A DNA stretch of 64,000 nucleotides from CAVXTF01 sp963701375 (GTDB lineage: Bacteria; Actinomycetota; Acidimicrobiia; Acidimicrobiales; CAVXTF01): NCBI GenBank assembly GCA_963701375.1, contig CAVOZT010000001.1, positions 496,001 to 560,000 of the forward strand, read 5' to 3'. Both the position numbers and the translations under genes were made by a program. Below are positions 27,349 through 36,504 of the stretch, in pieces. Position 1 is the first letter of the stretch. Every line of letters begins with the position of its first letter. The notes under the pieces are model-generated. The model searched no databases. It was not told the origin of the DNA and was given only the letters and a program-made list of their open reading frames with translations.

Positions 27349-28143
27349 TCAGGCGTCAGCTGACCCCGAAAATCTGATGCTTCGATACCAACCTGCGGCC
27401 GACCGGTCGTAGCTTCTCGCACCTCGCCTGCAAATGAACACAAACTCGAGTCCCGGTCGGTCAGGAGCATCGCGGACGTCCTCTACGAGAAGGTTTGCTT
27501 CTTGCAACGATTCCGTGATCTCTGCCGACGACCGGAAGCGCAGCACCGAGCTCGACGCGAAAGTCGCTCCGTCTTTCTCGAAGACGAAGTTCGAACAGAA
27601 GGAGACAAAAGGAAAGCTGAGCTCGGTGAGCTCCACCCACGTCTGAACAGGACCGATATGGGGGAGATCGAGTCGTCGATACGACCGCTGCCTTGTCCAC
27701 CCGAGCCAAGCCTTCTTCGCCGGGTCCCTTACTTCGAAGATCAAAAGGCCGTCCGGTCGCAGGATGGAATGGATCGACCGAAGAGTCAACGTCCAGTCCT
27801 TGTCGCTCAGAAAGACTTGAGCGACATTCGCTGTCATGGTCACCAGATCCACCCGAACAGGTGGAAGCGAGGCGGCATCCCCGACCAGCCATCGCACCTT
27901 GTCCGCATACCGTTTGCGGCGCGCAACGTCAACGGAGGCGCCCGCCGGGTCCACACCGGTTACCTCCTTACCGTGCTGGGCGAGAAGACAGGCGAAGGTT
28001 CCGGTCCCGCAGCCGAGATCCAGAACAGACTTGATGTCGAACTCGTCCACTATGGACAAGTAAGCATCGAGATCGCTCCGGTCGGAGTTCACCAAATCGT
28101 AAATTTCGGCCAGACGGGGCTCGCCGAAGATCGCGTCGACCAT
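27349..28143 (-). CDS. Class I SAM-dependent methyltransferase
   Basis: About 264 residues. Motif I SVLDLGCGTGTFACLLA, the acidic strand-2 end GVDPAGASVDVARRK, VRWLVGDAASLPP and LLIFEVRDPAKK define the Rossmann methyltransferase fold. ATG at 28143 (MVDAIFGEPRLAEIYD) is preferred: GAGAAG lies about 10 bases upstream, and the longer frame would overlap the divergent phosphotransferase. The acceptor is unknown. The last about 25 residues are poorly conserved-looking and may reflect another small frame error. Confidence 0.78.
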   Translation of the reverse strand: MVDAIFGEPRLAEIYDLVNSDRSDLDAYLSIVDEFDIKSVLDLGCGTGTFACLLAQHGKEVTGVDPAGASVDVARRKRYADKVRWLVGDAASLPPVRVDLVTMTANVAQVFLSDKDWTLTLRSIHSILRPDGLLIFEVRDPAKKAWLGWTRQRSYRRLDLPHIGPVQTWVELTELSFPFVSFCSNFVFEKDGATFASSSVLRFRSSAEITESLQEANLLVEDVRDAPDRPGLEFVFICRRGARSYDRSAAGWYRSIRFSGSADA

Positions 28144-28253
28144 GGGGCCATCTTCTCTCATGAGCTGATTCGCGACGGCCTCTCGGCACATTTCTGTGTG
28201 TCGCGCACGCAGTCGTCGGAAATCTGGAGACGGCTCGAACACTACGAGCAAGA

Positions 28254-29180
28254 ATGCTCTACGTGAACAAGACGCAGATCGAGCCGACTTTGGTGTCGCG
28301 ACTGGTAGCGGCGCAGTTCCCGGCGTGGGCCGATCTTCCTGTCGTGCCCGTCGCACTCGACGGGTGGGACAACACGACCTTCCGTCTTGGAGACGAACTA
28401 TCCGTACGACTCCCCAGTGCGGACGTCTACGTTCCACAGGTCGAGAAGGAGCACCGTTGGCTGCCTGTCCTTGCTCGCCACGTTTCGCTCAGTATCCCAG
28501 AGCCCGTTGGGCTTGGACGACCGACCAGCGAATTTCCGCGTCCGTGGTCGGTCTATCGCTGGATCGAAGGCGATCCCGCGAATGTCGGCCGAATCGAGAA
28601 CCTGACCGCCTTCGCATCTGAGCTAGCGCGGTTTCTGCGAGAGCTCTACTCCATTGATGCTCACGAAGGGCCGCCGCCGGGAATGCACAACTTCTTCCGT
28701 GGTGGCCCGCTCGACGTTTGGACGTCGTCGTGGGACGACTCACGGACGGAGAAGGCGATTCAACTGCTTGCTGATGACATCGATGCCGACGCTGCAACCC
28801 AGATGTGGGAAGCAGCACTTGCCAGCAAATGGAAGCGAGAGCCGGTCTGGGTCCACGGTGATGTCGCCGCTTCGAATCTGCTGGTCGCAGACGGCGAGCT
28901 TCACGCGGTTATTGACTTCGGCTGCGCCGCAGTGGGTGACCCTGCATGCGATCTAGTGGTTGCTTGGACGTTCTTCACTGGACAGAGCAGGGAAGCGTTC
29001 CGACTCGACTTGCCATTCGACGAAGACACTTGGGCAAGGGGCCGCGGTTGGGCGCTTTGGAAGGCGCTCATCACTCTCGCGCACGAAAAACGCGGAGGTA
29101 GGAACGCAGATGAAGCCGCGCGCCGGTTCGGGTGGCGGATCGGCACTCGCGAGGTCATCGCGACTGTTCTCGCCGAATAG
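28254..29180 (+). CDS. Aminoglycoside phosphotransferase family protein
   Basis: 308 residues with the APH/kinase-like fold: DGWDNTTFRLGDELSVRLPS as the ATP-binding lobe, WSVYRWIEGDPA as hinge, the catalytic loop VWVHGDVAASNLLV and the metal motif VIDFGCAAVGDPACDL. The family includes true aminoglycoside kinases, but chromosomal members of this subtype mostly have unknown substrates. It opens a long plus-strand run and lies 29 bases before the ECF sigma gene. Confidence 0.82.
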   Translation: MLYVNKTQIEPTLVSRLVAAQFPAWADLPVVPVALDGWDNTTFRLGDELSVRLPSADVYVPQVEKEHRWLPVLARHVSLSIPEPVGLGRPTSEFPRPWSVYRWIEGDPANVGRIENLTAFASELARFLRELYSIDAHEGPPPGMHNFFRGGPLDVWTSSWDDSRTEKAIQLLADDIDADAATQMWEAALASKWKREPVWVHGDVAASNLLVADGELHAVIDFGCAAVGDPACDLVVAWTFFTGQSREAFRLDLPFDEDTWARGRGWALWKALITLAHEKRGGRNADEAARRFGWRIGTREVIATVLAE

Positions 29181-29209
29181 CCCCGGATCCAAAGATAGCC
29201 GGGACAGTC

Positions 29210-29691
29210 ATGTACCAGGATTGGGAATCGGTCTATCGCGACAACGTGGATCGCATCTACCGATTGGTGTTCGCTCGTGTCGGTAACCGGCCCGATGCAG
29301 AAGACCTCACCGCCGATGTGTTCAAGGCCGCCTTGCCGCCGCTACGCCTTTCAGCTTCGCAACCGGAGGTTCGGGCCTATCTGGCCATTACGGCGCAAGC
29401 CGTACTGGCGAGCCACTGGAGGCGGCGATTCGGGATTGAGGTGACTTCCCTGGACCCGGCAACGGAGTTCACTTCGTACGAAGAGTCGGGCGACGACGAT
29501 AAGGCACGACGAAAATTGCAAAGATCCTGGAAAGCCTCCCTGAGCGTTATCGTCAGATCCTCGAGCTCCGCTTTCTGGAGTCCATGTCGCTGCGAGAAGC
29601 TGCAAAGGCGATGAACGTGAGCGTAGGAAACGCCAAGGTGCTCCAACACCGTGCCCTGCGTTTGGCTGCAGGACGAATTGAGGAGGATTAG
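29210..29691 (+). pseudogene. ECF-type RNA polymerase sigma factor, one frameshift in an A run
   Basis: Region 2 is clear: WESVYRDNVDRIYRLVFARVG and NRPDAEDLTADVFKAAL. The C-terminal half sits in another frame from about 29515: ILESLPERYRQILELRFLE, SLREAAKAMNVSVGNAKVL and QHRALRLAAGRIEED, a full region 4 ending at 29691. At 29512-29516 four A residues follow CG; a fifth A would restore a continuous roughly 160-residue sigma factor. Typical ECF length and layout. The following gene is a shortened paralogue. Confidence 0.8.
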
Positions 29692-29835
29692 AAGCGCCCG
29701 ATCTCGATCGGTCTGAACTACGGGGTTTGCAGTTCTGGAACCAGACTGGGCCACGTAACCCCTGTGCATATGTATCTGTGAATGTTCAATTCTGCATATC
29801 CATCTCACGGGAGGGATTTCCATCCCGCCGGCACC

Positions 29836-30078
29836 ATGAGAGAGGCTGTCCCGTACCTGAAGTTGGTCGAAGGCGACACGTACGCCGATTGGGAAGCTGC
29901 ATACCTCGACAACGTCGGCCGCCTCTACCGCCTCATGTACTCGAGGGTCGGCAATCGGCCGGATGCGGAAGACCTCACAGCGGAAGTGTTCAAGTCAGCC
30001 CTCGGCCCATTGCGGCTCAGCACGCTCCAACACCGTGCTCTGCGCATGGCAGCGAACTTGGGGGCGCCAGAGCTATGA
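29836..30078 (+). CDS. Shortened ECF sigma paralogue (in-frame internal deletion)
   Basis: 80 codons. DWEAAYLDNVGRLYRLMYSRVGNRPDAEDLTAEVFKSALGPLRLS (read in parts) repeats the upstream sigma factor through region 2, then jumps straight to TLQHRALRMAA, its extreme C-terminus. About 95 residues, comprising the end of region 2, the linker and most of region 4, are absent, yet the frame stays open and its ATGA overlap with the next gene is intact. It could be a dead gene kept for coupling, or a region-2-only protein able to titrate the anti-sigma factor. The latter is speculation. Confidence 0.6.
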   Translation: MREAVPYLKLVEGDTYADWEAAYLDNVGRLYRLMYSRVGNRPDAEDLTAEVFKSALGPLRLSTLQHRALRMAANLGAPEL

Positions 30079-30734
30079 GCGCTCGCCGAGTTACCTCCTC
30101 TATTGACGACTTGGTGTCTGGAAGGCATCCGCGCAAATTCAAGGCCGACCAGCTTGACGCGGAGGTTCTGCGTACGGCCATAGCTATACGAGCCGTTCGG
30201 CCTGGAGGAGCGGCACCCGAGGCTGAGTTCGTCGACACCTTGCGAAAAGATCTTGCCCTCGAAGTTTCCGGGGTAGATGCGCCGGCGGTACGACGCGTAC
30301 TCACACGGCGCTCACGGCTTCTGTTGGGGACGGCGGCGGTCGTCACGATGGTCGGGGGCACAGCGGCTGCCACAGCAGGCTTGGACCGTGCGGTGGCGGC
30401 TGCCCCCGCTACGAGTGACACGTATCGCCAGATTCTTCGGACAGGTGCCTTCGAATCCAACGACGGGAAAACGGTCGGAGAAATAGTCGCCTACCGCGGG
30501 GACCCATCGTGGGTTTTCATGACCGTCCGTGCTCCGGGAATGAACGGCACCCTCCTCTGTCAGATAGAGATGGACAACGGAGACGTAGGACCGACGGGCA
30601 CGTTCGTGATGCACAACGGAGTGGGGGAGTGGTCCCGTCCCGTCTCCGTAGATATTGCGAAATTGCGAGGAGCGACATTGATCTCCTCGCGAGGCTCTGC
30701 GCTCGCGACCGCCAACTTCAGTGAATCCCTGTAA
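30075..30734 (+). CDS. Membrane anti-sigma-like protein
   Basis: 219 residues overlapping the shortened sigma gene by ATGA. The cytosolic N-terminal about 90 residues (DAEVLRTAIAIRAVRPGG, AEFVDTLRKDLALEV) lack the zinc-binding HxxxCxxC motif. One transmembrane segment follows after TRRSRLLLG (about residues 95-118), and the extracytoplasmic part ends in LRGATLISSRGSALATANF, the type of ending seen in RskA-like anti-sigma factors. Position after a sigma gene and topology support the call; the twin-Arg-like TRRSR could also mean Tat targeting. Confidence 0.62.
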   Translation: MSARRVTSSIDDLVSGRHPRKFKADQLDAEVLRTAIAIRAVRPGGAAPEAEFVDTLRKDLALEVSGVDAPAVRRVLTRRSRLLLGTAAVVTMVGGTAAATAGLDRAVAAAPATSDTYRQILRTGAFESNDGKTVGEIVAYRGDPSWVFMTVRAPGMNGTLLCQIEMDNGDVGPTGTFVMHNGVGEWSRPVSVDIAKLRGATLISSRGSALATANFSESL

Positions 30735-30777
30735 CCCTCCTCGTATTTGGAAGTGACCAAACCAAATGGAGGAAACC

Positions 30778-31299
30778 ATGCGATACCCCAAAGTAATGAT
30801 CGCCGCGATCGCCATCGCCGCAGCAGCCGGCATCTCCGGGATCGCTGCGGCAGTAAGCACAGGCAGTTCGGCGGCAACGTCTCAGAGCTCCAAGACTGCG
30901 ACCATCCACGCAGTGACCGCGACGGTCAACGGTAAGGCAGAGACCATCCTGGTCGACACCGAAGGGTTGCCTCTCTACTACTACAAGCCCGACACTCCCA
31001 CGAAGTCTTTCGTGAGTGGGACGTTGGCGGCGCTGTGGCCGCCGCTGGTCTCTTCAAGGCCGACCATCACAGGTGCATCCGGGAAAGTCTCGGTAACCCA
31101 CGACGCGAACGGTGACCAAGTTGCCTATAACGGACACTTTCTCTATACGTTCGTCGACGACGGCAGCGGGCACGTCTCAGGTCAGGGCGTTCAGAACTTC
31201 TTTGTGGCCACTCCGGCGCTCGCTGTGATCGGAGGCGCTTCGACATCGGCGACCAACCCGGCTTCGGCACCGGGGTCTGGGACCTCCTACGGCTATTGA
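30778..31299 (+). CDS. Secreted protein with Yx(FWY)xxD-type repeats (COG4315-like)
   Basis: 173 residues from ATG 30778, which has GGAGG 5 bases upstream. A signal peptide (MIAAIAIAAAAGISGIAAA) is followed by the two diagnostic modules, LVDTEGLPLYYYKPDT and YNGHFLYTFVDDGSG, each containing an aromatic-rich Y-x-aromatic-x-x-D motif. The family is secreted, of unknown function, and often linked to ECF sigma/anti-sigma genes, as here. No lipobox Cys is seen, so it is likely released or anchored by other means. Confidence 0.78.
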   Translation: MRYPKVMIAAIAIAAAAGISGIAAAVSTGSSAATSQSSKTATIHAVTATVNGKAETILVDTEGLPLYYYKPDTPTKSFVSGTLAALWPPLVSSRPTITGASGKVSVTHDANGDQVAYNGHFLYTFVDDGSGHVSGQGVQNFFVATPALAVIGGASTSATNPASAPGSGTSYGY

Positions 31300-31300
31300 G

Positions 31301-32472
31301 ATGGACGTCACCGCGAGCACGGTGACAACGCCCTCAACCGACGAAGGGACGGACGCCTGGGAGTTTGGAGCCGCGTTTGACACACGCGCCGGCGACATCG
31401 GCCCTCGGGTGTCCTACCCTCCGTCGGATCGATCCAAGAGCCGTTGGATCCGAGCAGCATTCCTACTCCTGGGAGTCGCTGCATTCGGGACGATAGGTCT
31501 CACCAGGAGGACGGCCCTTGCGGAGTCGATCGCTCGCCTTGGGCACCTCCGCTGGATATGGGTTCCGGTCGCCCTCGCCTTCGAGTGGTGGTCGCTTTCA
31601 GTTTCGCGCGCTTCCAGCGTCAACTGCTCGAGGCCGGTGGTGCAATCGTGGCGGCGGGCTCCATGCTCGCGACCGTCTACGCCGCCAACGCGCTCTCCAC
31701 TTCCGTGCCTTTGGCCGGACCGGAGTTGGGGGCGGCATTCACGTTCCGACGCTTCAAGCGACAGGGCGTCAACTCGCCACTTGCTGCGTGGTCACTCATG
31801 GTGGGCGGAGTCGTCTCACCTGTCGCCGGGATGTTCGTATTTATGGTTGGAGCTCTGCTCTCCGGCAATGATCTACTTGCTCTCTCGGGTCTTCTCGCCG
31901 GCGCGCTTGGTGTGGCCGTCATGGTCGTGATCTATGCCGCGAGCCGGAACTCTCGACTACGTAGCGCAATCGAACCTGCGGCGGCTCGAATTATTCGACG
32001 CGGACGACGGATCTTGCACCGATCGGGAGGCGACCCCACCATGGAGGTTCGTACGTGGGCAGATCGCCTTTCTTCGCTGCGTCCAAATGCTTCGGTCTGG
32101 ATCTCGGTAACTGCTCTTGCTTTGGCGAACTGGTTGACAGACGCAGCGGTTCTTGCGGCGAGCATCTATGCCGTCGGTGCTCCGGTCCCTTGGCGGGCTC
32201 TGCTGTTGGTGTATGGATCCGGAGTATTCGTGCGAAGTATTGGCCTCACGCCGGGGGGACTTGGCCTGGTGGAAGGCACACTCTGCGTAGGCCTCGTAGC
32301 GGCCGGGGTCCATGTCGAAGTAGCGCTCGCATCCGTTTTGCTATATCGGTTGATCAGCTTCTGGATCGTCGCGGGAGCCGGCTGGGTCGTCCTCTTGTTG
32401 CTACGCCACGATCGAGCGATCGTTCCGGAAGCCGCTTCCGAAGGTGTCGGTGGTCCAAGTTCCCTCGTGTAA
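31301..32472 (+). pseudogene. LPG-synthase-TM/UPF0104-type membrane protein, one frameshift
   Basis: The corrected protein has about 390 residues with 8-9 membrane helices. Frame 1 (31301 to about 31600) carries the N-terminal tail and two helices up to FEWWSLS; frame 2 continues FARFQRQLLEAGG, then VPLAGPELGAAFTFRRF, GGVVSPVAGMFVF and GLTPGGLGLVEG, the last being characteristic of the flippase-like domain of lysylphosphatidylglycerol synthetases (YbhN family). One base is missing near 31600. It starts one base after the preceding stop, so it belongs to the same transcript. Predicted lipid flippase or transporter. Confidence 0.72.
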
Positions 32473-32527
32473 CTCCTCTTCGTATTACGACCCACACCAT
32501 TCCCTTCAACGAAAGGATCGCAGAGAG

Positions 32528-33085
32528 ATGGCAGTACTAATCGCGTCCAGTGGCAATCGCGCGGACCGTTCGAACCAAGTGTCGGCATCAGTTGCAGAAG
32601 CCGTGATGAGAGCAACCGGGATCCTCGCACTAATGGGAATCGCCGTCATCCACTTGGTCCAGCTGATCCCAACCTTCCAGGCCACACCACTCCTAGGAGT
32701 GGCGTTTCTCGCTCTGATTGGAGCAAGTTTGTTTGTCGGAGCTCGACTGATCAGCAGCAAGTTGTCGAGTACCCAATTGTGGTTGCCGGTCGGCGCCCTG
32801 GCGATCGCTGCCATAGGCGGTTACGTGTTCACTCGCCTTCTTCGGACACCCTTCGACAACCAGGACCTCGGCAACTGGGCATGCATGTTGGGAGTCGCCG
32901 CGGTCTTTGTTGAAGGGCTCTTGGTTGCCCTAAGTGCCTACGCCATGTCCTTGACTTCGGGGCGGTATCGGGGGGCTAGCGGACTAGAGACACTCAATGG
33001 TTCTCCCGCGGCGGTGCCCAACCTTGTACCGGTGCACGCCAACGGCTCGCGGAGTGCGATGCCAGTCCTTCGAGGACGAGTGTGA
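32528..33085 (+). CDS. Four-helix membrane protein, unknown
   Basis: 185 residues. Four hydrophobic segments are visible: GILALMGIAVIHLVQLI, PLLGVAFLALIGASLFVG, LPVGALAIAAIGGYVFT and MLGVAAVFVEGLLVALSAYA. RTPFDNQDLGNW sits in the loop before helix 4. The last base pairs overlap the next gene (GTGA), so the two are translated together. No family recognised; such small pairs often form a heteromeric membrane complex. Confidence 0.7.
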   Translation: MAVLIASSGNRADRSNQVSASVAEAVMRATGILALMGIAVIHLVQLIPTFQATPLLGVAFLALIGASLFVGARLISSKLSSTQLWLPVGALAIAAIGGYVFTRLLRTPFDNQDLGNWACMLGVAAVFVEGLLVALSAYAMSLTSGRYRGASGLETLNGSPAAVPNLVPVHANGSRSAMPVLRGRV

Positions 33086-33585
33086 CTACGACCGATACAC
33101 AAAACAGTCGAGTCGCAGGTCCACCGGGCGCGGAAGCTCGACCGCGGATGTCCTCCTCATACCACTATCGCGTCGTCGACGGCGCAATGATCCTCGGCGC
33201 CGCCCTGGTGGCCGGATCAGGCGCCTTCCACCTTCATTTGTGGATGAGTGGGTACCGATACATCCACATCGTCGGGCCACTCTTCATTGCTCAAGCGCTT
33301 TCCGCATTTGTCGTGGCTCTGGCTGTCGCGGCATGGAGGTCGGTAACCACAGCATTGGCAGGCATGGCGCTGCTCGCCGGAACCTCAGGCGGACTTCTGC
33401 TGAGCTCGTGGCATGGAATCTTCGGCTTCCATGAAAGTCTGAGCGCCCCGTATGCCGGCCTTTCGTTGTTTGCGGAGGGGACCGGGCTCTTCGTCCTCGC
33501 CCTCGCCGCTGCGAGTCGCCACCGACTCCGCCGAAGTGGTTGTAAAGCTGGCTTGGCGAGCACCGGCGTTCTTGCGGCCGACTGA
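33082..33585 (+). CDS. Four-helix membrane protein, unknown
   Basis: 167 residues from GTG 33082, whose GTGA overlaps the upstream stop. Helices: GAMILGAALVAGSGAFHLH, IVGPLFIAQALSAFVVALAVAA, ALAGMALLAGTSGGLLLSS and SLFAEGTGLFVLALAAAS. A conserved-looking HLHLWMSGYRYIHIVGPLF region carries several His residues facing one side, which could bind haem or metal. The topology parallels that of its neighbour, and both could derive from an old duplication, but sequence similarity is low by eye. Confidence 0.7.
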   Translation: MTTTDTQNSRVAGPPGAEARPRMSSSYHYRVVDGAMILGAALVAGSGAFHLHLWMSGYRYIHIVGPLFIAQALSAFVVALAVAAWRSVTTALAGMALLAGTSGGLLLSSWHGIFGFHESLSAPYAGLSLFAEGTGLFVLALAAASRHRLRRSGCKAGLASTGVLAAD

Positions 33586-33728
33586 CCGACCAAGGCATCT
33601 CGCGAGGCCGTGTAGATGACTCGCTGAATTGCCTGGCGGTGAGCCACATCACGTGGCAGCGGGAATAATGTGTCCGAGATGTCCGTCCGCCCGGCTACGG
33701 ATCGTCGCGAAGACGAAGATGCTCGACA

Positions 33729-34361
33729 GTGCTTGCCGTAAGCATCAGCCATCTCATCCAGACCTACGGTTACGGCGCCGTCTTCGCCCTGGTGGGCCTG
33801 GAGAGTCTCGGGATACCCCTGCCAGGTGAGACAGCTCTCATCGTCGCCGGGACGTACGCAGGTCAGACCCATCGACTGTCCCCTTGGGTGATATTCGCGG
33901 TCGCGTCTGCGGCTGCGATCATCGGCGACAACATCGGCTTTTGGATCGGCGACAAAGGTGGCTACCGCCTCGCACGTCGTTACGGACATCGTGTTCGTCT
34001 TGACGAGCGCAAGTTGAAGGTGGCGCGCTATCTGTTCGCACTTCACGGACCGAAGGTCGTGTTCTTCGGACGATTCGTCTCGATCCTGCGTACCTACGCG
34101 GCGTTCCTTGCCGGAACGAGCAAGATGCGGTGGCGAAAGTTTCTGCCCGCGAACGCATCGGGTGGGATCGTCTGGGCGGGCATCTATACCTGGGTGGCCT
34201 ATCTGGCTGGCCACACCCTCAGCCGCCTGTCCGGCACGATCGATCTGATAGTCGGCTTGGTCGCAGTCGTCGCCATCGTGATCGTGTTCGTCGTCGTCCG
34301 GAAGCAGGTCGACAAGCTCGGCGACCTGGCCGAGGCCGCGTTTCCGGGGCCGCTCGAGTAA
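33729..34361 (+). CDS. DedA family membrane protein
   Basis: 210 residues. LESLGIPLPGETALIVAG is the re-entrant loop motif of DedA/SNARE-associated proteins (with the conserved acidic residue), and VVFFGRFVSILRTYAAFLAG carries the conserved Arg pair. Family members are undecaprenyl- or phospholipid translocases. GTG at 33729 is the start. It is 143 bases downstream of the preceding gene; a short CTCGG-TTG-CCGAG stem follows the stop. Confidence 0.85.
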   Translation: MLAVSISHLIQTYGYGAVFALVGLESLGIPLPGETALIVAGTYAGQTHRLSPWVIFAVASAAAIIGDNIGFWIGDKGGYRLARRYGHRVRLDERKLKVARYLFALHGPKVVFFGRFVSILRTYAAFLAGTSKMRWRKFLPANASGGIVWAGIYTWVAYLAGHTLSRLSGTIDLIVGLVAVVAIVIVFVVVRKQVDKLGDLAEAAFPGPLE

Positions 34362-34668
34362 CTCGGTTGCCGAGCCCGCCGACGTGATGCTGGCAGGAGA
34401 TTCGACTGGCACTACCGGATCTGATCAAATCCTTCGCCGACCAGCCCGACCGAAATGAGGGACCAGACCCAGTTGCTGTCGACCGGGCCATCCTGTAACT
34501 CCCGCTCTCATAGTTGGACCTCGCCAGGTCCGCGGCTCGTTCTCACGGACGGTTTGACGGCGCCCCTCCGACCGCCGTGGCGATTTCCAAGAGGGAGTCT
34601 CCGCTTGATCTCAGGCGGGTGGTGGCATTCTGGGGCGTGTCGGGGACAGAAACGCAGAGAGGTTGTGG
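34362..34668. other. Intergenic; short hairpin after dedA, likely promoter for the next operon
   Basis: CTCGG (34362-34366) and CCGAG (34370-34374) make a 5-bp stem immediately after the dedA stop, without a T run. The rest has no recognisable gene, and the next start is preceded by AGAGAGG. This gap probably separates two transcription units. Confidence 0.35.
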
Positions 34669-35937
34669 ATGAACGAGACAGGCGTGCGACCTGATCGCAA
34701 AGCCAGGCGCAGGAGGCGCCTGAGACGCCTGTCCGTAACCATCACGGTTGCGGTCACGGTCTGCTCGATATCCGTCTTGGCCGTTGCAGACAGTGACGGT
34801 CCGGCGTTGACCAAGCAGCACTCAGCATCCTCGACAACGTCTTCGAGCGTGGCAACGTCACTTCCGACTGCCCTCTGGCACGTCTTCAGCCCGGTCGCGG
34901 ACCTGTCCGTACCGCTACCAGGAATGCCTCCGGTGGCGAGTGACACGGACATTTACGCGGACGCCGGCCCCAACATGCTCAGCCCGGCGGTCCGGGGAAT
35001 GCCGTACCTGATCTACGTTCCGAACAGTGGCGGCTCCACGGTGACCGTGATCGACCCGACGACCTTTCGAGTAATCGGGACCTACGAGACAGGGCCCAAC
35101 CCCCAGCACGTTGTGCCGGCCTATGACATGAAGACGCTGTACGTGACGAACGACGCCGGCAACAGCCTCACTCCGATCGATCCCCGCACGGGAAAGATTG
35201 GGGGTCCAAACATCGCTGTCGACGATCCCTACAACATGTACTTCACTCCCGACGGGCTCTATGCGATCGTCGTGGCGGAAGCGCGTCAACACCTGGACTT
35301 CCGAAACCCGCACACGTTTGCATTGGAACATCGAGTTTCCGTCGCATGTCCTGGGGTCGACCACATCGACTTCGCCGCCAATGGTGCTTACCTCATAGCC
35401 ACGTGTGAGTTCTCGGGCCGACTTGTTCGGGTTGACCTGCATACCTTGAAGGTCGTCGACTATCTGAATCTGCCGGGTTCGTCGCCGCAGGACATCAAGC
35501 TCGACCCGACAGGTCGTACCTTCTATGTGGCTGACAAGAACCTGGCGGGAGTGTGGCTGATCGACGCAGCCACTTTTCGGGCGGCTGGCTTCATTCCAAC
35601 TGGACCAGACGCGCACGGCTTGTATCCAAGTCGCAACGGCAAATATCTGTACGTCACCAATCGCGGCAACGGATCGATCACGGTCATCAATTTTGCAACA
35701 CAGAAGGTCGTCACGACGTGGCGATTCCCCGATGGTGGGAGTCCAGACATGGGAGGCCTGTCGCCGGACGGGAGCGTTTTCTGGGTGTCAGGCCGCTACA
35801 ACTCCGTTGTCTACGCAGTCTCCACCGTCACCGGCCGCTTACTTGCCGAGATACCGGTCGGCGTCCAGCCGCACGGGCTCTGCGTGTGGCCACAGCCGGG
35901 TCGTTACTCCCTCGGTCACACAGGTATCACCCGGTGA
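34669..35937 (+). CDS. Secreted/membrane-anchored YVTN-type beta-propeller protein
   Basis: About 422 residues. A basic start and one hydrophobic helix (VTITVAVTVCSISVLAVA) form a signal anchor. The rest is a seven-blade YVTN/YncE-like propeller: YLIYVPNSGGSTVTVIDP, TLYVTNDAGNSLTPIDP, YIVV-like blades, TFYVADKNLAGVWLID, YLYVTNRGNGSITVIN and VFWVSGRYNSVVYAV. The stop overlaps the next gene as GTGA. Propellers of this type are binding or scaffold proteins; the two downstream genes are also secreted, suggesting an extracytoplasmic complex. Confidence 0.8.
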   Translation: MNETGVRPDRKARRRRRLRRLSVTITVAVTVCSISVLAVADSDGPALTKQHSASSTTSSSVATSLPTALWHVFSPVADLSVPLPGMPPVASDTDIYADAGPNMLSPAVRGMPYLIYVPNSGGSTVTVIDPTTFRVIGTYETGPNPQHVVPAYDMKTLYVTNDAGNSLTPIDPRTGKIGGPNIAVDDPYNMYFTPDGLYAIVVAEARQHLDFRNPHTFALEHRVSVACPGVDHIDFAANGAYLIATCEFSGRLVRVDLHTLKVVDYLNLPGSSPQDIKLDPTGRTFYVADKNLAGVWLIDAATFRAAGFIPTGPDAHGLYPSRNGKYLYVTNRGNGSITVINFATQKVVTTWRFPDGGSPDMGGLSPDGSVFWVSGRYNSVVYAVSTVTGRLLAEIPVGVQPHGLCVWPQPGRYSLGHTGITR

Positions 35938-36500
35938 AAGCGTTGAGGTTCCCCCTTGCGACAGGTCTGGATCGCGGCAGGTCCAACGCTGCTCGGAAGT
36001 TGCCGATACTGACGTTGCTAGCCGGACTGGCACTGATCGCGGGGGCGGCGCGTGCGACGGCGGTTGCAAGCTCGGGAGAGGTTGTCGGACGGGTGGGAAG
36101 CATCTCGGTGCAAGCGAGCGCGCTGAGGGTTGGCCCATCAGGGGTCTTGACCGGCAGCCTGCAAGTGAGCACGACCGGGCAACTCTCCGATCAGCTCGAC
36201 GCGGCCATCGGCAGCGGAGGTGCTCCCGTCGCGTTGTATCACGGTCACGTGAGTGTTGGTGAGATATCCGACCTCGCCGGCTGCGACGGTGAAAATCCGT
36301 CTCCAGTGATCGTGGATCATTGGCTGCACTACGGGCCTCTGCTCGTGCCCGGACGATCAAGTGGTCCCTCTCCGCAGGCAGAGGCAACGATGACCGTTTG
36401 GCCCGTCCACACGATGAAACCTGGTGCGAGCCTGTCCGTGACTTTGTACTTTGCACACGCCGGCCGGGTGACATTGCGGCTGCCAATCGTGCATTCCTGA
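35934..36500 (+). CDS. Secreted beta-rich protein, possibly PCu(A)C-like
   Basis: GTG 35934 overlaps the upstream stop by four bases. 188 residues with a signal peptide (LPILTLLAGLALIAGAARA) and a beta-rich mature domain, including VSTTGQLSDQLDAAIGSGG, ISDLAGCDGENP and KPGASLSVTLYFAHAGRVTL. The end resembles the closing strands of the copper chaperone PCu(A)C fold, but the H(M)X10MX21HXM pattern is not present, so copper binding is doubtful. Middle gene of a three-gene operon. Confidence 0.65.
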   Translation: MKALRFPLATGLDRGRSNAARKLPILTLLAGLALIAGAARATAVASSGEVVGRVGSISVQASALRVGPSGVLTGSLQVSTTGQLSDQLDAAIGSGGAPVALYHGHVSVGEISDLAGCDGENPSPVIVDHWLHYGPLLVPGRSSGPSPQAEATMTVWPVHTMKPGASLSVTLYFAHAGRVTLRLPIVHS

Positions 36501-36504
36501 ACTG

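Noticed and set aside
33291..34412. 373-codon minus-strand frame across the membrane protein and dedA
   Set aside because: Antisense to DedA, which has its diagnostic motifs; no start signal and low-complexity composition.
35934..36500. Copper chaperone PCu(A)C
   Set aside because: The closing strands look similar, but the Met/His copper-binding pattern is absent, so only a weak fold resemblance is kept.
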